Origin: Elephas maximus indicus
Taxonomy: Eukaryota; Chordata; Mammalia; Proboscidea; Elephantidae
NCBI RefSeq assembly: GCF_024166365.1
Contig: NC_064826.1
Coordinates: 63,815,001-63,879,000 of the forward strand
DNA length: 64,000 bases
Reading direction: 5' to 3'
The position numbers were made by a program, and so were the translations under genes. Each line of letters begins with the position of its first letter. Within the stretch, counting starts at the first letter, position 1. A model generated the notes under the pieces. It worked only from the letters and a program-made list of their open reading frames with translations, searched no databases and had not been told where the DNA came from. Shown one piece after another: positions 35,761-47,330 of this stretch.

Positions 35761-36400
35761 TTACAGAAAATTTCCAGGTATTGTTTGTAGAAACACTTCT
35801 AAGCAATACATTAGTTTATTTCCTATTATCAAAGTTCTTTACTATATTTCTATTCTCGTTTCACATTTCAATCCATTATTTGTAATGAACTTATAATGAT
35901 ACTTTTTATATGGTTCCCTGTTAATACCAGGTTAAATACTTTAGGGATTTAGGGGATTAATAGGCAGTCCTCAAAATGACCTCAAAATAATTGAACTGGC
36001 ATAAATTATATGATGGAGGGCTTTGGGGTTAGAGATGAAGGTTAGAGACCCAAATTTTTACACTGTGCTGAAGACCAGGCCAAAGAGGAATTTTGGGTAT
36101 TTAAGATTGTGTACTGACTAAACTGACCCCTCCCCACAAACCTACTGGCAGGTGTTCAGGATCAAATGCTTGGTTTAATCATATTATTAAAGATTAAAAA
36201 GACACTTTAAATTCCCCAGGCTAGTGTGCAGTGCTAGGATTGTTCAGAGAGCGTTCATGAGAAATCGATTATATCATAGGAATTTAAAAACAGAGAAACA
36301 GTTTACTTAGTAAGTCAAGAGATAAGGGAAGGGTTGGCTGATATTGACTCAAAGTAAGCCCAGCAATTCAGAAATATGCGTTAACATTCCACCTTTTTAG
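35761..36400. other. Upstream flank of GNGT1 coding exon 1
   Basis: No repeat recognised. It may contain the rod promoter or a 5' untranslated exon of GNGT1. The homeobox-type core GGATTA (CRX-like) occurs near 35953, but this short motif is weak evidence. Confidence 0.3.
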
Positions 36401-36410
36401 CAGGTGAAAG

Positions 36411-36506
36411 ATGCCAGTGATCAATATCGAGGACCTGACGGAAAAGGACAAATTGCAGATGGAAGTTGATCAGCTCAAGAAAGAAGTAACACTGGAAAGA
36501 ATGCTG
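36411..36506 (+). CDS. GNGT1: GNGT1 coding exon 1
   Basis: It encodes residues 1-32, ending TLERML, then the donor GTAAGG. The acceptor just upstream is CCTTTTTAG at 36400 or the CAG three bases later, leaving 7-10 nt of 5' UTR in this exon. The start is the only ATG that gives the conserved MPVINIEDL start. Confidence 0.94.
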
Positions 36507-39500
36507 GTAAGGTGCTGATATCTTTTGAATTTTATTTTAAATTAGAGAGACTGTGGGAGTCCCAGGTTAGATAACAGTAAATTGAGAGGTTCAACGTAGG
36601 GAAAATAAATTGTTCAGGCAAAAGTTCATTTGGATTAAGAAAATTAAGAATCAGAATGATCTCAATTTAGACTCTAAATCAAGTGGTCAGCAAACCATTA
36701 CCCTCAGGCCAAATCCAGCTCTTAGCTTGTGTTTGCTTGACTACTTAGTTAAGTAAGAATGGTTTTACATTTTTAAAGATGTGCTAAAAAATGGAATAAA
36801 CAAAAGACTATGAGGCAAAGACCATATTTTAGCTAAGCAATAAAATAAAGCAAAGCATTTAGGCATTCTGTTTTTACTTTTCTATATTTATCAGCTTCTC
36901 TTTATTTAATGCAATACTTTGATAATGTTCAAATACTTTTACCTATGCCCTCATCCTCCCCAGCATTGTCATGGCCAGTAATGAATGAGTACATCCTATT
37001 CTTCCTTTGAACATAAACAGCACTCCCTGGTTCCTCCTAAAAACATCTGACGACCTTGGAAACGGTTACCAACAGTTCTCTGCTGTTTAGAGGGAGCAGA
37101 GACTGCAAAGAAATGAAAATTTCCACCAGACAAATAGTGACTGGAGCTTGGAAAATGTAGATAAGTGCTTTGGGTCTCTTCATTTTAAGAAAGTGGAAAA
37201 AGGTTCCTCGGTAAGTGATAAAGTCATGTTTCATAACTTTAAAAAATAGCCTCACTTTATCAGGTCAAAATGAAAAAAGGAGTTCGTGTTATCTCTAGAC
37301 TTTGTTCAAAACTCTTACTCCCAATCATAATTGGGATTTCTGGCTTTCTTTAAGTTTATAATTGTCTCAAACTTCCCTTCTATCCTTTCTATTTAGACTG
37401 AGGCAAAAACATGTTTTGCTGTAAAGATAAAAAATAAATCTGTAAACAGCACAAGAGCCGAGAACACGCATACACCAAAAAAAGTTAAAGTCCTCATCAG
37501 ATGAAAAAAAAAGCCTTTTAGAGTAAAAACGACAAACAAAATCCGCTGCCTGTTCACTCGATTAGCAACCCTATAGGACAAAGCAGAACTGCCCCATAGA
37601 GTTTCCAAGGAGCGCCTGGTGGATTTTAACTTCCAGCCTTTTGGTTAGCAGACATAGCTCTTATCTGCTGTGCCACCAGGGTTTCCTTTTAAAGAAGAGT
37701 TGTTTTTATCTTCTTTTCTTGAAACATTGAGAAGTTGTTTTATTATTTATACACTCAGGATTGTTGTTTTTCAGGCAGTTTGGTTGTTGTCTTGTTTATT
37801 TTAACTTGCGGTAAGTCTACCTCGGAATTTTTCTTTTGGGCAAACATCACATCACCATCTGTCAGGCTGTTGGGTTCCTTTTCTCCATTACTCAGCTGCT
37901 ACCTGGCTTTTGGAAATCCAACTAATTTTAATATTGGACTACAAAAGCTATAATTAAGGAAACTGAGTTACGTAATCAATGTATATTGAGCTCTGACTAA
38001 AGGCTCAAAGTGAGATAAATGTAAGAGGGCCCCAAAGCTACAGGTAAGAAATGTTACAGTTCATTCCAAAGTCAAATAGACATTGTCCGATACTCAACTA
38101 CATGTCTTAGGAGTCTAAGGAGAGTACCACTGCTCCCAACTATAACATGAGAATGTGAATAATGATTGACTCTGGGGAAGAAAAAGGCAGACAATCCAAA
38201 TGGCTTTATGCCAACATTGAATGGAAGCAGAGTGACAGGGTGGAAGCACACAGCTCATCCCAGGGTGTTCTCCAGTGTGTGACTGCCAGCAAGTGACCTC
38301 ACATTTCAGTGGGATAGCAATTTAGCCTCTGTTTCTGGCATATAGGTAAGGCCAAAACAGCCAGCATCTGGAACAGTTTGGGAGGAAAGGAGTGAATCTA
38401 AAGTACTGCACATCTCAAAGTGTGGATAAACCTGAAAGTTTCATAATAAGAAGGATCCACATGACCAATGTTTCCTTGGCCTACAAAAAAAAAAACAACA
38501 CACAAACCTATTGCCCTTGCGTCAATTCCAACTCATAGCAACCCTAAAGGACAGAGTAGAACTGTCCCCAAGGCTGTAAATCTTTACGGAAACAGACTAC
38601 CACATCTTTCTCTGGTGGTGCGGTTTATGGGTTCAACCACCAACCTTTGGGTTAGCAGCCCAGTACTTTAACCACCAGGTCTCCTTGATGAGTGAAGAGA
38701 AGCTCATAAACAAATTAAAAAGCTCGGTTCAGATATTTATTTATTAAGAACCACCTACATGCAGGCTCTGATCCAGAGGCCAGGGATAAATCAGCCAAAG
38801 GCCCCCGATTCCTTAGAGCTGAACTTGTAACATTAGCTCATTGTCATGGTCAATCATTTTACAGGAATTTAAAATAAAATTGCATATGCACACTTTTTAG
38901 AATCCAGGAGTGGTAATAAGCCTGAAGAAAAGCTTGCACATATAATCTAGAAAAAGAAAATGGATTTCAGAAGATATTTGCTGGAGCTGACCCTTTGAGA
39001 AATTATGTAAATTCTCTCATGCTCAGTTTCGTCATCTATAAAATTAGTCTAGTAATAATGTATTTGAAAATGTGAGTTTTAGAGAGAAGATATATAATAC
39101 ATGCACGATAAAAACATTTACCTACTAGTGCTACCTTTGTATTCCCCATGCATGTAGTAGACGTTCAAAGAATATTTCTTGAGTGAGTGAAAAAATGAAT
39201 AAAAGATTCATAGCAGTTTCTCTTTTATTTGCAGTATTTTTGTATGTGTCTGATTATGCAGGAGATATAAAATAGAGAAATTAAATAATCATGCATACAT
39301 ATTTCAATAATAAAATATTAGGTTTTTTAAAAAAAATGATAATACTACCATCGAGAAATTTAGTTGATTTAGACAGAAGTTGTTCAACTTTGTGATCCAG
39401 ATTGATCTAATTTTTTTCTCTTTACAATTTTCAACAAATGTCTGCATAAAAAACAAATAATGTCTATTTTAGTTTCACGTAGATTGGCTACTTAGTATAA

Positions 39501-40402
39501 GGAGCAAAACAAAATTCGACATATTTTTTGGAAGGATGAGGAAGAAATGTAGAAATAAATCAGGTATAGTACAGTTATAAACAAAAAAAATAAATCCAAT
39601 TTATGGAAAAAGAAAGATGCAGTCACCCATCTTAGCGCACCCCCCATCTTACCCCCAAGAGTAAAGCTGGTTCAACATCTCTCATGGGTCACTAAGAGTC
39701 GGAATCAACTTAAGGGCAACAGGTAGTGGGGGGAGGGTGACATACACAATTGGAAAGAGCCACAGCTTCGGAATTTGAATCTGAGCTTTACTGTGTACCA
39801 GCTGTGTGACCTTGCCCAAAGTCATTATCTCAGAATTAAATGAGATAATGGGTGGGCTTGGCTAATAGTAAGAATTTAAAATATATCCATTCCCTTCCAC
39901 CTTTACAAGTTACATTTTTTGGAATGAGCAAAAACATTTAATCAAGGTATACACTCCTAACATTCTTCATTTGTGTTGTCACCTGAGTTCTGATCCCTGG
40001 ATCCTGTCTCCTTTAAAGTAACAGCGGCAGTGTCCGCTAAGAACCCTTACCTGGAATGTGGCTACTGTTTCTCTTTTGTCTGAAGACATCCAGGAGGACA
40101 GGGGAGGGAGTAGCTTTTTTGCTTCTTGCCTGTAAATTACATTTCCTTGGCAGAAAGCAGAGAATATAGCATTAAAAAGACCCTACAAGGAAATGTATTA
40201 TAATAAATACATTCTTGAATTCTGCAGTATTGTTTTAAACCAAAAGATTCAGCTCTTTCTCCTTTCCTTCAAGGTGTCCAAATGTTGTGAAGAAGTAAGA
40301 GATTACGTTGAAGAGAGATCTGGTGATGATCCCTTAGTAAAAGGTATTCCAGAGGACAAAAACCCCTTCAAGGAGCTCAAAGGAGGCTGTGTAATTTCAT
40401 GA
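36411..40402 (+). CDS. GNGT1: Rod transducin gamma subunit (G protein gamma-T1), 2 coding exons
   Basis: This is the gamma subunit of rod transducin, which pairs with a G-beta subunit at the outer-segment disc membrane in phototransduction. Coding exons 36411-36506 and 40274-40402 join in phase 0 after codon 32 and give 74 residues, the human length. The protein starts MPVINIEDLTEKDKL, has the N-terminal coiled-coil heptads that bind G-beta, the DPLVKGIPEDKNPFKE block, and ends in the CaaX box CVIS (Ser-type, farnesylated in transducin gamma). From memory it differs from human at only two positions (Gln16 and Asp50). The intron of 3767 bp is GT-AG and holds SINE and MIR copies. A 5' untranslated exon is expected upstream but I could not place it. 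Confidence 0.95.
36668..36865 (+). mobile_element. Ancient hAT-like DNA transposon piece in GNGT1 intron
   Basis: It begins GTGGTCAGCAAACCATTACC, then CAGGCCAAATCCAGCTC and AAGAATGGTTTTACATTTTT. These are phrases of a common mammalian non-autonomous DNA repeat with GTCGGCAAACT-type ends. The second half of the same family appears at 63300-63450. Confidence 0.55.
37528..37685 (-). mobile_element. AfroSINE (short subtype) in GNGT1 intron
   Basis: Antisense tail, AGGAGCGCCTGGTGGATTTT and head GCTGTGCCACCAGGGTTTCC; slightly shortened near the tail. Confidence 0.88.
38481..38687 (-). mobile_element. AfroSINE (intermediate subtype) in GNGT1 intron
   Basis: Antisense tail (ATTCCAACTCATAGCAACCC), middle GAAACAGACTACCACATCTT and head CTTTAACCACCAGGTCTCC. 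Confidence 0.87.
38985..39210 (+). mobile_element. MIR SINE fragment in GNGT1 intron
   Basis: MIR-type phrase CTCAGTTTCGTCATCTATAA followed by an end resembling AGTAGACGTTCAAAGAATAT. Confidence 0.55.
39684..39725 (+). mobile_element. AfroSINE 3' stub in GNGT1 intron
   Basis: Only the tail remains (GGGTCACTAAGAGTCGGAAT then CAACTTAAGGGCAACAGG). Confidence 0.72.
39745..39900 (+). mobile_element. MIR SINE fragment in GNGT1 intron
   Basis: CAGCTGTGTGACCTTGCCCA and ATGAGATAATGGGTG are MIR core phrases. Confidence 0.65.
40274..40402 (+). CDS. GNGT1: GNGT1 coding exon 2
   Basis: The acceptor is CTTCAAG|GTG. It encodes VSKCCEEVRDYVEERSG and on to CVIS, with stop TGA at 40400-40402. Open reading upstream of 40274 is intron. 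Confidence 0.95.
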   Translation: MSKCCEEVRDYVEERSGDDPLVKGIPEDKNPFKELKGGCVIS

Positions 40403-40493
40403 AAAATTCTTGGATTATCCTGAGTTTAATGAAAATACTAATTTTTCTCATATGCATGAGCATGAATTTTTAAATTTATACATGTAAACTTTG

Positions 40494-40499
40494 AATAAA
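40494..40499 (+). promoter_or_regulatory. GNGT1 polyadenylation signal
   Basis: AATAAA 92 nt after the GNGT1 stop, in a short AT-rich 3' UTR. It is the first canonical signal downstream. Confidence 0.7.
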
Positions 40500-41004
40500 A
40501 ATTGGGATGTGATCATGCATACCTCTTTGTTTTTCTTCGAGTATTTGTCACACAGCCTAACATAATTGTCAATTAAATATTGATTGACCCCCTTTTTTAA
40601 GAATACTTACTATGCCTTATGAATGAGTCTATTTTATCCTGAGTTGCCAACATATAGTTAATGTTTTATGTTTCTTCACTACCCTATCAATACTCAGAAT
40701 ATTCCAACTAGAAATTTCATGGTTAGACATATTTTTCCCAAATGTTCTCTTGCTTACAGAATTAGTCTATTGTTTTGATAAACAGATAACCCATATTGGC
40801 AGATCATGTGAAGATTTTTGTTGATAGTTTATTCTCTGTTTTGGTTTCTCTTTCACCTCCCAGTCACTGGTAATGGTTTTAACATTATCCTTGCCTACAT
40901 TCTTACCCAATTCTACTTGTGACCAATGACGTGGCTTTTTTCCCAGAAGGCCAATTGGATTAAGGGGTTAGTCTGTGGTCACAGAACACAGTGAATTTAA
41001 CCAG

Positions 41005-41275
41005 CACCAGAGCAAAGGTTATGAACACAGACTTCGGAGCCAGAGAGTTCTGGCTTTGACATTTACTGCCTGGCTGACTTCAGACAAGTTACTTAATCTT
41101 TCTAAATCTAGTTTCTTCTACTACAGGATGAGGATAATAATGGTGGTATCCTTTCACTTTTTATGGGGATTAAATATGAAAAAAAAATATGAGGCTAGCA
41201 TAAATATAGCATTTAGCACATTGGCTGCCACATAATAAAAGCCCACTAAATGTTAACTACAATTATTACTGGGAA
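41005..41275 (+). mobile_element. MIR SINE
   Basis: Nearly full MIR: GACTTCGGAGCCAGAGAGTT head part, ACAAGTTACTTAATCTTTCT core and a 3' end with AATAAAAGCCCACTAAATGT. Confidence 0.7.
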
Positions 41276-41699
41276 AGGAGCTAGACAAAAATTCCAGAAC
41301 CCTTTAAGATACATGCTTTTCCATCCATTCCCATGAAGACCCGAATCAGCAGTCATTTTTCTGTAGCAGTGTGAGGGCAAGAGTATAGAGAAATGGCTAT
41401 CATCTGCATCATCCTTCAAGCTAATCCACTTCCTCTTGGCATTTTATTGAGTTTGCTTAAGCCAAATGTCACTACCTTCGTACTAATGACTAAGAAAGAT
41501 AACTTGCCTTGGCTTCTGTAACAAATGACAAGTTTAATTACACAGAAGTGGAAACTGTTTATGCTGTCAGTGTTTCCTTGTGACTATCTTACGTTTACAG
41601 TGGCTACAGGGATTACTAGGTTAAAGGGATATATCAGTAATCAGAATACTCAGACATGCCAGTTAATTGTCATCCTTTTAAAAGCAAGATAAGAGCAAT

Positions 41700-41960
41700 C
41701 CGTGATTTGATCTGGAAGGGGTTCTAAAGATCATCCCATGTTTGGTTCCTAGTACAGTGCTTTCCCACTCCACCCAGAGTAAATGCTTAACAAATATCTG
41801 TTGAATCTTGTCTAACCCCTTCATCTGGAATGGAGAAAATCAAGGTTCAGAGAAGTGAATTGGCTAATGTCTTGAGGCTAGACATTGGGTCCCTGGATGA
41901 CCAGTTAGCAACACATTTCACCATATACCTTCATCAACTATGCTTTGGCCATTAGTAGTT
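41700..41960 (+). mobile_element. MIR-like ancient repeat pieces
   Basis: Phrases such as AAATGCTTAACAAATATCTG and GGTTCAGAGAAGTGAATTGG resemble MIR-type repeats, but the order is broken. Confidence 0.35.
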
Positions 41961-42029
41961 TCCAGGATAAACTACTGAGTCTTTTTCCTCAGGAGAGGCT
42001 ATTTTCACTCTATTTAAAACTACAAAAAT

Positions 42030-42165
42030 GTTCTCCAGCCATATTCTACAATTCCTATCCCCCTTTTCCATTCTATTTTCCTCCATAGCACTCATCACCA
42101 TCTAGCATACCACGCATTTTACTGATGCAATTAATTATGGTCTATATCCAGGGGGTTGTTTGCTG
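42030..42165 (+). mobile_element. L2-like fragment
   Basis: Pyrimidine-rich sequence with CATAGCACTCATCACCATCT, an L2 3' phrase. Confidence 0.4.
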
Positions 42166-42299
42166 GATGAGATGTTATTTAATGAAGTGTTCCAAATATC
42201 TATTTTTTTTTAATTAAAATAAATACAGTGTTTTCTATGGCATTTAATAATCTGTAGAGTATAACCAACATCTCTGGCTTTCATCTTACAATTGGAGAT

Positions 42300-42435
42300 A
42301 TATTTTGGAGCCAGATTTTAAAGCCAGTGAAAACTCTGACTCTTCCACTTTCTAGCTTAGAACTTTGGACAAGTAACTTCAATTCTTTGAGCCTCGGTTT
42401 CATGTATGAAATGAAGAATTAGGGTGGATCCTTAT
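42300..42435 (+). mobile_element. MIR SINE fragment
   Basis: GGAGCCAGATTTTAAAGCCA then GACAAGTAACTTCAATTCTT and GAGCCTCGGTTTCATG. Confidence 0.6.
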
Positions 42436-42442
42436 TAGGTTA

Positions 42443-42642
42443 GAAACCCTGGTGGCACAATGAATAAGTGTTTGGCTACTAACCAAAAGGTCAGGAGTTA
42501 GAACCCATCAGCCATTCCAGAGGAGAAAGACATGGAGACCTGCTTCCGTAAAGATTACAACCTAGGAATCCCTATGGAGCAGTTCTACTCTGTCCTATAC
42601 TGTCGCTACAGTTCGGAATCGACTTGATAGCAAAGGGTATTT
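42443..42642 (+). mobile_element. AfroSINE (intermediate subtype)
   Basis: Head AACCCTGGTGGCACAATGAA, middle GAGAAAGACATGGAGACCTG, tail TCGGAATCGACTTGATAGCA. Confidence 0.88.
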
Positions 42643-42656
42643 TTTTTTTTCCTCAG

Positions 42657-42868
42657 AGGTCCCTAGGTAGTCCAAATGGTTTGCACTCGACTGCCAACCT
42701 AAAGGCTGATGGTTTGAATCTACCTAGTGGAACTGCAGAAGAAAAGCCCTGGAGATCTGCTTCCTCAAATATTGCAGCCAAGAAAAAAGAACTATAGGGC
42801 AGTTCTACTCTGTAACACATGGGTTCACCTTGAGTCAGAATCGACTTGATGGCAACAGGTTTGGTTTC
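42657..42868 (+). mobile_element. AfroSINE (long subtype)
   Basis: Follows the previous copy after about 15 bp. Middle AGAAAAGCCCTGGAGATCTG and tail GAGTCAGAATCGACTTGATG. Confidence 0.87.
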
Positions 42869-42904
42869 AGTTTGGTAGTATGGTCATACTGATCCCACCT
42901 GAAA

Positions 42905-43080
42905 CATCCCGTTCCATCTCATTTCAGCCTTTGGAAACTCTACTCTTCTTCTAAGGCCCACTGAAAGCTATCTCCTCTGTCCCTCATCCACCCCCAAAGT
43001 ATTTTGTATATCTCTTAAGTGGTTTAACATTATTTTACTTTCTCTTATAATTAGCATGCTTGTCTCAATGGTATTATTTG
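42905..43080 (+). mobile_element. L2 LINE 3' fragment
   Basis: It carries the CTTCTAAGGCCCACTGAAAG and TATTTTGTATATCTCTT type phrases of the L2 3' end. Confidence 0.5.
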
Positions 43081-43598
43081 TTGTAAATCATACAAACCAG
43101 AAGCTCCCATTTTGGAAGCTGCCATAACAACTAATAAATTGTCTCTACAATTTAATTGACTTAATAAGTATTTAATTAAAATATCAGTGAAGAACAGTGC
43201 TTAGGAGATGTTTACATGGGATAATTCAGAATTCCTAATGATTGGCTTAACTAATGATTAAATCAACAATAAGGTTTTTAAAAAAATTCCTTTTTACCTA
43301 ATAATATGGTTGTCAGCAGATTTTGAATAAGATAGAAACCATAGGAAGGAAGTATGGAGAGAGATGGTCCAGGAAGAAGGAAATGAAATCATGAATTTCT
43401 TATAGTTTATACAGCTACAGCTGGTAGTGGTTTTTTTTTTTTCAGAAGTTGGTTGAGGGCCAGAGATTACTAGGTTAAAAGGAATGAGGTAAGACTACAG
43501 GGAAACAAAAAATACTCTAACCACAGCCTTAGCATTTGGCTCTTCAATAAAAATCCCTGATATCATTAGTGCGAATGAATTATTATACATATCTACTG
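43081..43598. other. Unassigned AT-rich DNA
   Basis: No gene or repeat identified. Confidence 0.35.
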
Positions 43599-43642
43599 TT
43601 GTTAGGTGCCTCTAAGTTGATTTTAACTCATAGCAATCCTTA
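43599..43642 (-). mobile_element. RTE 3' tip stub
   Basis: Antisense tip TTGTTAGGTGCCTCTAAGTT then TTTTAACTCATAGCAATCCT; about 44 bp. Confidence 0.65.
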
Positions 43643-44620
43643 GGATGTTTTTATGATTTCAGCTAATTATACTCTGAGAATTGTTTGTACACGTAGATGT
43701 GTTCAAGTTTTAGCAAGGAAAAAAGAAAAAGCACTCATTGTTATTTTAATTTGGATTGATCTGATTTTGGCCAGATTTCAAAGCAAAGATCACATCATAC
43801 TAACTAAATTCTTACATGAACTTATTAACCTGAGTAAAATAGTAAAATTATTAATGAGAATGACCAATTATATGTAATGGTAATTAGATTCTTGTATGAA
43901 CAGAATTAATAGAAGAAATCATTTTGATAACAGGAATTAAAGCAGTTGTTAAGGTAACAGAGCATCAGACACAGATTATTCTGTGACTTTACATTACCTC
44001 CATCTAGAAAAGGTATCGCAGGCACATAAAAAAGCAGGCACATAGTGACCATAAACTGTCACCTTTTGCTTTGTACATTTTTAAAAAAAAAAAAAACAGA
44101 ATTTGGGAGGCAACCTAGTTTATTTAGCCCAATAAAATGGAAGCAGAGAGAATGTATGTCTTGCCAAAATTACAACATAAACTAAGACCACAACCTAGGT
44201 CTTTTCTGAGTTCAAGTTAGTATTGAATCAACTTCGATATTTTCTTATAGAGTTTTTCTCATGTGGATTTTTAACAACATACTTACCATATCAGAAAAGG
44301 TCAAAAACTTGTTTTTCCTTTTTTACATGCCAAGCTATATATTTCATAGCCATTAATCCTTTATAGCATAAAAGTGAAAATATTTGCATGGTTAATTTTC
44401 TTAAGCAGGTTTCTTTAAAACATTTGTCAAAAAACAGTGGGCTAATGGACTCAATGGCAGTGGTTTTTTTTTTTTTTTAATGGAAACTGGTTATACCTGT
44501 TATTTTCACTGCAGAATGGTTCCTAACACACACTATTTTGCAAAATAACTTTTATTGGGGCACTATATAAAATGTTAATAAAAAGCTAACACTATATTTG
44601 AGCACATCTACTATGGATTT
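43643..44620. other. Unassigned AT-rich DNA
   Basis: No gene or repeat identified. Poly-A at about 44083 and poly-T at about 44464. An open frame at 43653-43877 has no recognisable content. Confidence 0.35.
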
Positions 44621-44789
44621 GGAAACCCAGATGGTGTAGTGGTTAAGTGCTACAGCTGCTAACCAAAATGTCAGCAGTTTGAATCTACCAGGTGCTCCCT
44701 GGAAATTCTATAGGGCAGTTCTACTCTATCCTATACGGTTGCTCTGAGTTAGAATTGACTCAATGGCAATGGATTTGGTTTTGGTTTTA
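44621..44789 (+). mobile_element. AfroSINE (short subtype), first of a stacked pair
   Basis: Head GAAACCCAGATGGTGTAGTG and tail ending TTTGGTTTTGGTTT. Preceded by TATGGATTT (44612-44620) and followed by the same 9 bp (44790-44798). Confidence 0.9.
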
Positions 44790-44798
44790 TATGGATTT

Positions 44799-44987
44799 AG
44801 GAGCCCTGGGCAGTGTAAACGGTTAAATTCTCAGCTGCTAAACAAAGGGTTGGTGGCAGTTCAAGTTCATCCAGAGACCGCTTGGAAGAAAGGCCTGGTG
44901 AAAGATCACAGCTATTGAAAACCCTGTGGAGCATAGTTCTACTCTGACACACACAAGTGGACTAGATGGCAGCTGGTTTGGTCCTAA
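44799..44987 (+). mobile_element. AfroSINE (long subtype), second of a stacked pair
   Basis: Begins AGGAGCCCTGGGCAGTG directly after the second copy of the target site and ends before a third copy (44988-44996). Confidence 0.88.
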
Positions 44988-45519
44988 TATGGATTTAAAA
45001 AATTGTTTATTAAAAAGTTTTGCTGATAAAATATTTCTTCAAGAATACACAAGAATTTGCTTAAAATGGGAGATGGAGATAACATGGTGCAGAAGCATCA
45101 TGTTGTCTCTCTACGACAAAGACCCGAAAAACTCAGTAAAACAGATACAAATGTCAATCCTAGAACCCCAAGCACCAAATAAAGGGATAAAGAACTGGGT
45201 CAAGCACCAAATGGAATAAGAAACTGACAGAGAAAAGAGAATGAGGAAAGCTACAGAATGATGGCCTCCTACCAGCTAACACAGCACAAATTCACCATCT
45301 GGGACTTCAGCCACCAAGATTGTTGGACAGGGAGTATGGGAAGGCAACTTCATGGCTTCCAGCACAAAATAGAGCACCCCATAACCAGGGTTACATGCTT
45401 TCCCACCCGCCAACACTTTTTCCCTCTACACGGCCTCCCCAGCTTTCCAAAGGGCCATGGTTACTTGGCCAAAGAGACAACAGCTCACTGCTGCCCAGGT
45501 CTACCTCACCACCCTCCCT

Positions 45520-46920
45520 CCCCCACCAGGCTGGCTCCTTCAGCACTATTTTTTGTTTGTTCTTTTTTTTTTTGGCTTTTTTTTGTTTGTTTCTTCTCTC
45601 TCTCTTGCTTCCTTTCCTTTCTTCTGCTCAGCTAGCCCCATGTGCCATCCGCTCCCCTTCTTGATGGACTCTGCCATACCACTTGGCTAGACAGCCACTG
45701 GCCCACTACCTCCCCTGTTCTGCCCCACCCCACAGGCAGGCTCCCTCAGTACCATTTTTTTCTTTTCATTTCTTATCTCTCTCTCCTTTCCTTCCTTTCC
45801 TTTCTCTTGCCCAGCTAGCACTGAATGCCGTTCCCACCCCTTCTTGACCTGCTGTGCCACAGTGCTCGTCTAGAGAGCCACCGACACACGGCATCCCTGG
45901 ATCTGTGCCTCCCCCACTGGCAGCCTCCTTCAGCTCCATATTTTTTCTCAGTTTCATCTCTCTCTCTCTCTCCCTTCCTTTCCTTTCTCATGACCAGTTA
46001 ACCTATGTGCCATCCAGTCTTGATGGGCTGTGCCATACTGCTGGACTAGAGGGCCACTGGCACACAGTCTCCCTATGTCAGCACCACCCCACCGACAGAC
46101 ACCTTCAGTGCCATTTTTTGTTTGTTTCTTCTCTCTCTCTTCCTTCCTTCATTTCCTTTCTCCCACCCAGCTAGCCTCGACTGCCATCCCCTCCCCTTCT
46201 TGACAGGCTGTGCCACACCACTCGGCTAGAGATCCACTGGTACACTGCCTCCCCGTGTCTGCACCACCCCCTCTTGCAGGCTCCTTCAGTGCCATTTTGT
46301 TTGTTTTTGCTTTCTCTTTTGTTGTTGTTGTTATTGTTTCTCTTCCCTCCCTTCCTTCCTTTCCTTTCTCCCACCCACCTAGCCTCATGTGCTGCCCTCC
46401 CCTTCTTAACGGATTGTGCTGTACTGCTTGGCTAGACTCTGACACGTGGCCTCACTGGGTCTGTGCTGCCCCCACAGGCCAGCTCCCTCAGTGCTCTATT
46501 TATTATTTTTATTTATCTTTCCCCTTCTCCCTTTTCCTTCTCTCTCCCATCAGGCCCCTGTGCTGGCTCTACCCTTTCCTGACCAGCCATGCTAATTGCC
46601 CAGTGAGAGAGACATCAGCTTGCCACCACCCCAATTCTGCCCAGCCCCAATGGTGAGCTCTCCCAGCACCATATTTATTTTTGTTGTTGCTGTTTTGTTT
46701 GTTTTTTCTTTTTGTTTTTTTCTCTATCTTTCCCTTCTTTCCTTTCCTTTCTACTGCCCACCTAGCCCTGTGGACCACTCATGCCCTTTCTTGACAGGCT
46801 GAGTCACACTGCTCAACTAGAAAGCCACCAGCACACTGCATTACTAGGTCTGCACTGCCCCCACAAGTCGAATCATATTATACGGCCATTTTGTTTACTT
46901 TTCTTTTTGCTTCTGTTTCT
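45520..46920 (+). repeat. L1 5' UTR tandem monomer array (7-8 units of about 190 bp)
   Basis: Each unit has the same order: TCAGTGCCATTTTTT-like start, T-rich and CTCTCT tract, TTCCTTTCCTTTCT, CAGCTAGCC, a CCTTCTTGA block, GGCTAGA, then a CC-rich CACTGCCTCCCT block. The CTCCTTCAG-type anchors lie near 45535, 45741, 45925, 46100, 46281, 46482, 46658 and 46871, giving periods of about 175-213 bp. The units are strongly pyrimidine-biased on the plus strand. Long accidental open frames in this array on both strands follow from that bias. Confidence 0.88.
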
Positions 46921-47330
46921 CTCACTTACTTAGCTCCACACATCAATACCTTTACCAGCCCCCTGCCTATCTGCACTGTGCCTCCCCACTGGCAATGGCA
47001 CAGAATAATGGACCCCACCCTGCATTGCCTCCTGGCTCTTCCCCATTAGCCCCAGTACTTGCTGCAAACAACCCATACCAGCCCCTTCCACCCCCCTTTG
47101 GAGCTGCCCTGCTGCACCATAGCTGAGCGACCAGCCCTGCCCACTTGGAAAAGGTGGTGAGATGTATTGTGCCCACAGACCAGCAAGTAACAAAGCACAC
47201 CCAACCCATCTGTAAGACACACCCAAATAAAACAAAAAAGCAGGATAAAACAAATCTATGAAGAAAATAATTCCTGAATGTCCTGAAGACAGCAGACAAC
47301 ATCAAAACATATAGAAAAAAACAGGACAGG

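Noticed and set aside
35950-36400. Rod-specific promoter with CRX sites for GNGT1
   Set aside because: Only a short GGATTA core and no clear TATA or cluster of sites. It is too weak to call, and the first untranslated exon could not be located.
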